From Armatimonadota bacterium (lineage in GTDB: Bacteria; Sysuimicrobiota; Sysuimicrobiia; Sysuimicrobiales; JACQTN01): a stretch of DNA of 11,550 bases. Both the position numbers and the translations under genes were made by a program. The notes below the pieces were generated by a model. That model was not told the origin of the DNA, searched no databases, and was given only the letters and a program-made list of their open reading frames with translations. The stretch spans positions 1 to 11,550 of the forward strand of contig JACQTN010000605.1 of NCBI GenBank assembly GCA_016210785.1, written 5' to 3'. This document shows, in pieces, positions 6,533-11,550 of the stretch (positions within the stretch are counted from its first letter, which is position 1; each line of letters starts with the position of its first letter).

Positions 6533-7798
6533 TCACTGGGCCTGCCACAGGAAGTCCACGGCGGTCGCCGCATGCACCTTCAGGACGGTCAGGAACTCCT
6601 CCACGGGGACGAACTCGTTGAGCCCCGCGATATTGAGGGGGCGGGGGCCGTAGATCACCGTGGGCACGCCCCGGGCCCGGTAAAACCGGCCGTCGGTGGC
6701 CGCGGTGGTCATGGTGAAGGTGGGCGTTTCGCCGCGCACCGCGGTCGCGTTGCGCCGCGCCATCTGCGCCAGGGCGGAGTTGGGGGAGGTGTAGTTAGGC
6801 ACGCTGCTCATCATGAGCGACAGGGAGAGGTCTTCAAAGCCCGCTGCGGCCAGGCGCTGCTGCAGCAGGGCGAGGGTCCGCTCCGGGTGCATCCCCAGCG
6901 GCAGGCGGACGTCCACCTCCGCTTCGCTGGTGCGCGGGACGATGTTGATCTTGATCCCCCCGCGGATCATTCCCACGTTCAGGGACGGCTGCTCCAGCAG
7001 GTGACCCTTGCCGGCCAGATGCCGGGTGAGATCCTGGCGCTTGGCGGCCTCGATCACCTCACGCATCTCGTCCGGGATCGTGCCGCGCTCCCTGGTGACG
7101 CTTTTGATGATCTCCAGCGCGGCGGCCAGGCGCGTGATGCTGTTCTCGCCGGTGGAGAAGGAAGCGTGGAAGGACTCGCCGCGGGCCACCAGGCGCATCC
7201 AGCAGATGCCCTTCTCGCCCACCCGCACCGCGTCGGGCCCGCACGGCTCGCCGATCAGGCAGCCCTCTCCGGCCAGGTCGGGATCGTGGGAGAGCAGCCA
7301 CTCCGTCCCCCAGCGCCCACCGGTCTCCTCGTCGGCGACCAGGGTCAGCGTCAGTCTGCCGGGCAGGTCCAGGCCCAGGTCGGCGATGGTGAGCAAGGCC
7401 GCCAGAGAGGCGGTGGTGCCCGCCTTCATGTCGGCCACGCCGCGCCCGAGGATCTTCCCGTCGCGCACCTCTCCGCAGAACGGTGGGAAGTCCCACAACG
7501 ACGGATCGTCGGCGGGGAAGACGTCGAAGTGTCCGTTGAACACCAGATGGGGGGAGCGGGCCCGGCCGGGCAGGGTGGCGGTCAGGCTGACCATCCCCGG
7601 CTGGGGCTCCACCATGGTGTAGGCCACTCCGCGCCGGCGCAGCAGGTCGGCCACGAATCGCGCGATCTCGCCCGTGTTGTCCCCGGGAGGATTCTCGGTG
7701 TTGAAGCGGACGATCCGGCAGCACAGGTCGATGAACTCTTCCTGCCGCCGGTCGATCTCCTGCCGGACGCGTGCCTTGACCGCCTCGGCGCTGGCCAT
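6533..7798 (-). CDS. M20 family metallopeptidase/deacylase (ArgE/DapE type)
   Basis: This 421-residue cytosolic zinc hydrolase is of the kind that cuts N-acyl amino acids or dipeptides. Catalytic-domain motifs: FNGHFDVFPA (His90, Asp92), GRGVADMKAG (Asp123, bridging), ADEETGG (general base Glu157 and metal ligand Glu158) and LIGEPCG (Glu184). The dimerisation domain begins around VARGESFHAS with its conserved His. The C-terminal motif usually reads AH-x-x-NE, where the His is the last metal ligand, but here it is NIAGLNEFVPVEE: Ala391 stands where the His is expected, while NE-x-V is kept. The nucleotides at 6608-6637 confirm this. The enzyme may therefore be altered or use another ligand. 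The ATG at 7798 has GAGGGAG 8 bases upstream, 36 bp after the VOC-family gene. The substrate is unknown; neighbours suggest an acylated or peptide-like molecule. Confidence 0.93.
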   Translation of the reverse strand: MASAEAVKARVRQEIDRRQEEFIDLCCRIVRFNTENPPGDNTGEIARFVADLLRRRGVAYTMVEPQPGMVSLTATLPGRARSPHLVFNGHFDVFPADDPSLWDFPPFCGEVRDGKILGRGVADMKAGTTASLAALLTIADLGLDLPGRLTLTLVADEETGGRWGTEWLLSHDPDLAGEGCLIGEPCGPDAVRVGEKGICWMRLVARGESFHASFSTGENSITRLAAALEIIKSVTRERGTIPDEMREVIEAAKRQDLTRHLAGKGHLLEQPSLNVGMIRGGIKINIVPRTSEAEVDVRLPLGMHPERTLALLQQRLAAAGFEDLSLSLMMSSVPNYTSPNSALAQMARRNATAVRGETPTFTMTTAATDGRFYRARGVPTVIYGPRPLNIAGLNEFVPVEEFLTVLKVHAATAVDFLWQAQ

Positions 7799-7834
7799 CT
7801 CAGCGGCTCCCTCGTCTCGGGCGCGCCGTCGCGC

Positions 7835-8290
7835 TCACCGGTCGCGCATGTCGGTGGCAGGGCCTTCCCCGGGTTTGTACACCTGCATGAACTCGATCTC
7901 GATGCCGGCCACCTTGTCCGTGAGGAAGGCCACGTATCCCTCCGAGTGCCGGTGTGCACCCTTCACCTTGCACGCCGCGCACTCCTTCAGTTCCGCGCCC
8001 GCGGCCAGCGAGGCGGCCAGCGCGATCTCAGCGTCGGGCACGCTATAGCAGATGTGATGCAGGCCCTCGCCGTGCTCGCGGATGTGCACCGCGAACCGCC
8101 CGTCGGGCACCACGGACTGGCAGAGCTGGAACTCGACGCCCCCGATCTTGAAGTGGGCCTCCCTTGTCTTCGCTGTGGCCAGCTCGCGGATCTGGATGTT
8201 GCTCTCCACGCCCAGCAGCCGCTGGAAGGCGCGCAGGCTTGCCTCCACGTCGGCCACCGCGATGGCCATGTGCTTGATCCCGGTTACCAT
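7835..8290 (-). CDS. VOC superfamily protein, methylmalonyl-CoA epimerase-like
   Basis: This 151-residue protein has two beta-alpha-beta-beta-beta modules and the normal length for methylmalonyl-CoA epimerases. Likely metal ligands: His7 (GIKHMAIAV), Gln55 (VEFQLCQ), His78 or His79 (GLHHICYSV) and Glu133 (GIEIEFMQ). This His/Gln/His/Glu set matches the epimerase pattern. The GLHHICYSV-x-D block is the strongest match to that subfamily. However, no methylmalonyl-CoA mutase or propionyl-CoA carboxylase gene is nearby, and VOC proteins also include isomerases, dioxygenases and lyases, so the reaction is open. The ATG at 8290 follows GGAGG by 8 bases. It lies 51 bp after the dehydrogenase gene and 36 bp before the M20 gene, in the same direction, so it probably serves the same catabolic operon. 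A CAAC pair (Cys104, Cys107) in the second module is a small oddity. Confidence 0.85.
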   Translation of the reverse strand: MVTGIKHMAIAVADVEASLRAFQRLLGVESNIQIRELATAKTREAHFKIGGVEFQLCQSVVPDGRFAVHIREHGEGLHHICYSVPDAEIALAASLAAGAELKECAACKVKGAHRHSEGYVAFLTDKVAGIEIEFMQVYKPGEGPATDMRDR

Positions 8291-8341
8291 GCTTCCGACC
8301 TCCGCTTCGGTGAGATGAGCGGTCGGTGAGGATGCCGCGCG

Positions 8342-9334
8342 TCAGGGCGCCGCCGGTTCCAGGCGCACGGGCTTCCCCTCCGCCGCCGACCGGTAGATCG
8401 CCATCGCCGCCGCCAGTGCCGCGCGGCCGTCCTCACCCGTGACCGCGGGCGGCCTGTCTTCGAGGATGGCCTGGACGAACTCCCCCGCCTCGGCCAGAAA
8501 CCGGTCATCCTGTTCCACCCGCTGCCGGGAGGCGATGCGAGTGCCGGCGCACACCATCTCCACGCCTGTGCGAATGCGGATCGACCCGTCCGTGCCGTAC
8601 ACCTCCGTGTCCCACGCGTGCTGTTCGGGGAAGTGAACGCGCGTCAGCGCCATGATGCCGGTGGCGCCGGAGGCGAAGGTCAGGCAGGCGGCGACCATGT
8701 TCTCCACGTCTGCGCCGGGGAAGGTCTGGTGGGTGCGGGCGTAGGCCGTCTCGAACTCGGCGCCCAGCAGCCAGCGCATGCGGTCGAGCCCGTGAATCCC
8801 CGTATACAGAAGGTTGCCGCCTCCCGCCACGTCGCGGCGCCAGATCCACCCCGGGTGGTCGCCCCGCATGGCGGAGCGGGAGCGGTCTACGATCATCACC
8901 GGTCGGCCGATAGCTCCCGCCGCGATCAGCGCGCGCGCGGCCCGCAGTTCCACGCGAAAGCGGTGGACGAACCCCACCATGAGGTTCACGCCCGCCTGCC
9001 GGCAGGCGCGCAGGATCGCGTCCGCCCCGGCCAGCGCGGCGGCCATGGGTTTCTCCAGGAGGATGTGCTTGCGGGCCTGCGCCGCGGCCAGGGCGGCTTC
9101 CTCCAGGTCGCGGTGGGGGAGGGCGATGACCACCGCGTCCACGTCCGCGCCGAGCGCCTCGTCCACCCCGGCGGCGTAGCGCGCGCCCATCTGGGTCGCC
9201 AGCGGCTCCCCGCGCGCGCGGTCCACATCGCAGACCACGGTGATCCGGGTGGACGGGAGTGTCGCATACGCCTCCGCGTGCTGGCGGCCTGCCAGGCCAG
9301 CGCCGATGATGGCAACCCGGACCGTCGATGGCAT
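8342..9334 (-). CDS. Gfo/Idh/MocA family NAD(P)-dependent oxidoreductase, copy 1
   Basis: This 330-residue cytosolic dehydrogenase normally acts on cyclic polyols, sugars, or amino-sugar or opine-like compounds. The Rossmann motif is VAIIGAGLAGRQH (residues 7-19), with Asp36/Asp38 at the end of beta-2 suggesting NAD preference. The family signature LLEKPMAA carries Lys95, and the C-terminal domain has GGGNLLYTGIHGLDRMRWLL with the catalytic pair Asp184/His181 (HGLD). The chosen ATG at 9334 starts two bases after the preceding gene's stop (TGAGCATG) and gives the Rossmann fold at the usual distance. The frame is open much further upstream, but that part overlaps the neighbour and has no family similarity. 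It shares 237 of 327 aligned residues with the adjacent copy 2, without gaps, so the two arose by tandem duplication. Confidence 0.93.
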   Translation of the reverse strand: MPSTVRVAIIGAGLAGRQHAEAYATLPSTRITVVCDVDRARGEPLATQMGARYAAGVDEALGADVDAVVIALPHRDLEEAALAAAQARKHILLEKPMAAALAGADAILRACRQAGVNLMVGFVHRFRVELRAARALIAAGAIGRPVMIVDRSRSAMRGDHPGWIWRRDVAGGGNLLYTGIHGLDRMRWLLGAEFETAYARTHQTFPGADVENMVAACLTFASGATGIMALTRVHFPEQHAWDTEVYGTDGSIRIRTGVEMVCAGTRIASRQRVEQDDRFLAEAGEFVQAILEDRPPAVTGEDGRAALAAAMAIYRSAAEGKPVRLEPAAP

Positions 9335-9336
9335 GC

Positions 9337-10320
9337 TCAGGGGGCCAGAGTCTCGAGGCGGATGGGACGGCCTTCTTCCATGGAGTGGTAGATGGCCAGG
9401 GCCGCCGCCAGGGCAGCCCGCCCATCTTCCCCGGTGACCGAGGGCGGCCGGTCCTCCGCGATGGCCCGCACGAACTCCGCGGCTTCGCCCAGGAAGCGGT
9501 CGTCCTGCTCCACCTTCTGGTGGCACCGGATGCGGGTGCCGGAGCAGACCATCTCTGCGCCGGTGCGGATCCGGATGACGCCCTCCGTCCCGTACACCTC
9601 CGTGTCCCAGACGCGGTCCTCCGGGAAGTGAACGTAGGTGAGGGCCATCACGGCCGTGGCGCCAGAGGCGAAGGTGAGGCACGCGGCGATCAGGTTCTCC
9701 ACGTCCGCCCCGGGGAACGTGTGGTGGACGCGGGCGTACGCTTCCTCGACGTCGCTAGAGAGTAGCCAGCGCATGCGGTCCAGCCCGTGCACGCCGTTGT
9801 AGAGCAGCGCTCCGCCGCCCGCCACCTCGCGCCGCCAGATCCAGCCGGGCGTTCCCGCCCGCATCGCAGACCGTGAGCGCTCGATGAGGAGGGTGGGGGT
9901 GCCGATGGCGCCGTCGGCGATCAGCGCGTGCGCCGCCTTCAACTCCACGCGGAAGCGGTGCACGAACCCCAGCATGAGCTTCACGCCGGCCTGCCCGCAT
10001 GCGCGCAGGTCCGCGTCGGCGTCGGCCTGGGTGGTGGCCTTGGGTTTCTCCTGGAGGAGGTGCTTGCGGGCGCGTGTCGCGGCCAGGGCGGCGCCGGCCA
10101 GGTCGCGGTGGGGCAGGGAGATCACCACCGCGTCCACGTCCGGGCCCACGGCGTCGCTGACGTCCGCCGTGTACCGCGCGCCCACCTGCGCCGCCAGGGG
10201 CTCGCCGCGGGCGGGGTCGATGGCGCACACCACGGTGATCCTGGCCTCGGGGATCTTCGCGTACGCGTCGACGTGCTGGCGGCCTGCCACCCCTGCGCCG
10301 ATGATGCCGATGTGGACCAC
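9337..10320 (-). CDS. Gfo/Idh/MocA family NAD(P)-dependent oxidoreductase, copy 2
   Basis: This 327-residue paralogue of the next gene is first in the right-hand minus-strand operon. Motifs: IGIIGAGVAGRQH (residues 4-16), QEKPKAT (Glu91, Lys92, Pro93) and AGGGALLYNGVHGLDRMRWL (His178, Asp181). Compared with copy 1, the end of beta-2 reads VCAIDP rather than VCDVDR, losing one acidic residue that could touch the cofactor ribose. The residues after EKP also change from MAAALAGAD to KATTQADAD, so cofactor or substrate use may differ. The start is a GTG at 10320 with GGGAGGG five bases upstream, which gives the same N-terminus length as copy 1. A longer frame reaching 10452 would overlap the start of the divergent gene and lacks similarity, so it was not used. 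Its stop is 2 bp before copy 1. Confidence 0.92.
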   Translation of the reverse strand: MVHIGIIGAGVAGRQHVDAYAKIPEARITVVCAIDPARGEPLAAQVGARYTADVSDAVGPDVDAVVISLPHRDLAGAALAATRARKHLLQEKPKATTQADADADLRACGQAGVKLMLGFVHRFRVELKAAHALIADGAIGTPTLLIERSRSAMRAGTPGWIWRREVAGGGALLYNGVHGLDRMRWLLSSDVEEAYARVHHTFPGADVENLIAACLTFASGATAVMALTYVHFPEDRVWDTEVYGTEGVIRIRTGAEMVCSGTRIRCHQKVEQDDRFLGEAAEFVRAIAEDRPPSVTGEDGRAALAAALAIYHSMEEGRPIRLETLAP

Positions 10321-10325
10321 GAGAA

Positions 10326-10332
10326 CCCTCCC
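10326..10332 (-). promoter_or_regulatory. Shine-Dalgarno site that decides a GTG start
   Basis: The minus strand reads GGGAGGG, five bases before the GTG at 10320. It favours this GTG over the upstream ATG at 10452, which has no such site and would add about 44 residues unlike the paralogue. Confidence 0.75.
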
Positions 10333-10355
10333 TGCCTGGATGAGACGCGGGGCGT

Positions 10356-10418
10356 TTACAAGGAGTTCCCCCGCGCGGTCTCGAACTTCAACGGATACGG
10401 CATTTCTACGGCCTGCAA
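10356..10418 (-). CDS. possible 20-codon ORF: leader peptide or enolase-superfamily N-terminal remnant
   Basis: From a TTG at 10418, with AAGGA six bases upstream, the minus strand encodes LQAVEMPYPLKFETARGNSL (first residue Met if TTG is the start) and a TAA at 10356-10358. An inner ATG lies at 10403. Codon third positions are almost all G or C, like the neighbouring genes. The peptide resembles the opening strand-turn of mandelate racemase/muconate-lactonising enzymes (V-E-x-x-P-x-x-LK-x-x-x-TARG), where it would stop after the first 20 residues. It ends 35 bp before the dehydrogenase start. It may be a gene remnant, a translated leader, or chance. Confidence 0.25.
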   Translation of the reverse strand: MQAVEMPYPLKFETARGNSL

Positions 10419-10442
10419 TTTGAATCCTTCTGGTGGGAGCGC

Positions 10443-11550
10443 ATGCGCACACTGATCCAGGGCGGCGACGTCGTCGCTTTCGACGGGCGGGGGCACCGCC
10501 TCCTCAGGGACGGCGTCGTGGTCTTTGAAGGCACCACCATCGTCGCCGTGGGGCCTTCCTATGAAGGGCCGGTGGACCGGCGCATCGATGCGCGCGGGAC
10601 GCTGGTGGCGCCCGGTTTCGTCAACACCCACGTGCACGTGGGCGTGGAGGTGATGACCGCGCTGCTGGACGTGGACCGGCGGGGCCCGGGCCGCTGGATC
10701 TCGCCGTCCCGCCGCTACGTCTCCGGCCCGCCCGAGCGGTCGCTCACGGAGGAGGAGCAGCGGATCAGCGGGGAGTTCGGCCTGGTGCAGTTGCTGAAGG
10801 CCGGCACCACCACGCTGCTGGACGTGGTGGGCTCGGGCACGTTGTGGTGGCTGGGCAACCCTCCCGGTGACATCGAGATCTTCGCGGACACGGTGGGCCG
10901 GCTGGGCGCGCGGGCCTACCTCTCGCCCGGCTACCGCTCCTACCGCGTGCACACCGACGAGTCGGGGCAGCGCGGCTACTTCATGACCGAGCGGCAGGGC
11001 TTCGGTGGACTCCAGCAGGCGGTGCGCTTCATCGAGGGATTCCACGGCGCCCACGGCGGGCGGGTGCAGGGGATGCTCTACCCCCACGCCGTGGATAACT
11101 GCACTCCCGACCTGCTGCGGGAGACCAAGCGGGCGGCCAAGGCGCTGGGCGTCGGCATCCAGATTCACGCCGCCCAGTCGGTGGGCGAGGTGGAGGTGGT
11201 GCGAGAACGCACCGGCCTGACGCCCATCGAGCTGCTGGCGGACATCGGGTTCCTGGGGCCGGAGGTGCTGTTGGGGCACTGCGTCTTCATCCGGGGGCAC
11301 AGCAGCGTCGGCGGCGTCAAGGAAGGCGATCTGAGCCTGATCGCGGCCTCGGGTGCCGCGGTGGCCCATTCTCCGCGGCCCTTTGCGCGCCAGGGCGTGG
11401 CGCTGGAGTCCTTCCAGCAGTACCTGGACGCGGGCGTGACCATGACCATCGGCACGGACATCTGGCCGGTGGACATCATCTCGGAGATGCGGCTGGCGTC
11501 GCTGCTGTGCAAGGTGGTGGACAAGGATCCGCGGGCGGCGTCGGCGGCGG
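10443..11550 (+). CDS. amidohydrolase, ATZ/TRZ-like (deaminase/chlorohydrolase family), 3' end outside window
   Basis: The first 369 codons are in the window, with no stop before the right edge; relatives are usually 430-480 residues. The N-terminus MRTLIQGGDVVAFDGRG and the strand VVVFEGTTIVAVGP form the small beta domain. The metal site follows: PGFVNTHVHVG (His63, His65), IQIHAAQS (His242), LLGHCVFI (His279), AVAHSPRPFARQG (His309) and TIGTDIWPVD (Asp339). This is the single-metal architecture of guanine deaminase, MTA/SAH deaminase and triazine hydrolases. In those enzymes the third histidine is usually followed by a catalytic Glu (HxxE). Here the position is Gln245 (HAAQ), so it may not be a standard deaminase. 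The ATG has GGTGGGAG upstream. It is divergent from the dehydrogenase operon and probably acts in the same pathway. Confidence 0.9.
   Translation, partial: MRTLIQGGDVVAFDGRGHRLLRDGVVVFEGTTIVAVGPSYEGPVDRRIDARGTLVAPGFVNTHVHVGVEVMTALLDVDRRGPGRWISPSRRYVSGPPERSLTEEEQRISGEFGLVQLLKAGTTTLLDVVGSGTLWWLGNPPGDIEIFADTVGRLGARAYLSPGYRSYRVHTDESGQRGYFMTERQGFGGLQQAVRFIEGFHGAHGGRVQGMLYPHAVDNCTPDLLRETKRAAKALGVGIQIHAAQSVGEVEVVRERTGLTPIELLADIGFLGPEVLLGHCVFIRGHSSVGGVKEGDLSLIAASGAAVAHSPRPFARQGVALESFQQYLDAGVTMTIGTDIWPVDIISEMRLASLLCKVVDKDPRAASAA

Larger units (their letters stand above)
10321..10442. promoter_or_regulatory. 122-bp divergent promoter region
   Basis: It separates the two transcription directions and must carry promoters for the dehydrogenase operon (minus) and the ATZ/TRZ-type amidohydrolase (plus). 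It is noticeably more A/T-rich around 10383-10430 than its surroundings. I found no pair of hexamers close enough to consensus to report. The plus-strand gene has GGTGGGAG four bases before its ATG. Confidence 0.55.

Noticed and set aside
7835..8290. Assigning methylmalonyl-CoA epimerase function outright
   Set aside because: The metal ligands fit, but there is no mutase, carboxylase or other CoA-pathway gene in the window, so only the family-level call is supported.
5564..8329. A 921-codon open frame on the plus strand
   Set aside because: It runs antisense through the amidohydrolase, M20 and VOC genes, which have clear family motifs. Its product is His/Gly/Arg-rich with no recognisable domain, the usual mirror of GC-biased codons.
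9335..9682. A 116-codon N-terminal extension of dehydrogenase copy 1
   Set aside because: It overlaps copy 2 in another frame, has no family similarity, and the ATG at 9334 places the Rossmann motif correctly.
10356..11369. A 337-codon minus-strand frame opposite the right-hand amidohydrolase
   Set aside because: The plus strand here has complete amidohydrolase metal-site motifs; the minus frame is low-complexity over that part. Only its last 20 codons, outside the amidohydrolase gene, looked worth reporting separately.

Overview
The window is very GC-rich, with strongly GC-biased third codon positions, dense gene packing and several genes that begin within a few bases of the preceding stop. 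That suggests a high-GC environmental bacterium. The sequence alone does not fix a lineage. There is no phage, IS transposase, tRNA, rRNA or CRISPR array. The content is a catabolic and transport neighbourhood.

Layout: apart from the last 1.1 kb, all genes are on the minus strand and are transcribed right to left. Block 1 (10320 to 5285) holds two tandem Gfo/Idh/MocA dehydrogenases that are 72% identical, a small VOC/methylmalonyl-CoA-epimerase-like protein, an M20 metallopeptidase and a prolidase-like amidohydrolase. A 217-bp gap with hairpins and a 27-bp direct repeat follows. Block 2 (5067 to 3541) is a single family-5 periplasmic solute-binding protein, closed by a strong hairpin. A 590-bp non-coding stretch (2951-3540) follows; it carries degenerate 47-bp tandem repeats and a 74-bp inverted repeat. 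Block 3 (2950 to 1) holds a creatininase-family amidohydrolase, DppB-type and DppC-type permeases and the start of a monomeric-sarcosine-oxidase-like flavoenzyme that runs off the left edge. A second amidohydrolase of the ATZ/TRZ (deaminase/chlorohydrolase) type is transcribed rightwards from 10443 and runs off the right edge.

Working model (inference): the binding protein and permeases import a small peptide-like or amide-bearing compound. The ATPase subunits are not in the window. The hydrolases (creatininase family, M20, two amidohydrolases) cut amide or cyclic C-N bonds. The flavin amine oxidase and the NAD(P)-dependent dehydrogenases oxidise the products. The substrate is not identifiable from sequence. 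An opine-like or N-substituted amino acid fits the enzyme mix but is unproven.

The most unusual observations are an M20 enzyme lacking the usual C-terminal metal-ligand histidine, an ATZ/TRZ-type enzyme with Gln in place of the usual HxxE glutamate, the ungapped dehydrogenase duplication, the structured intergenic repeats, and a 20-codon reading frame in the divergent promoter region that resembles the N-terminus of an enolase-superfamily enzyme.
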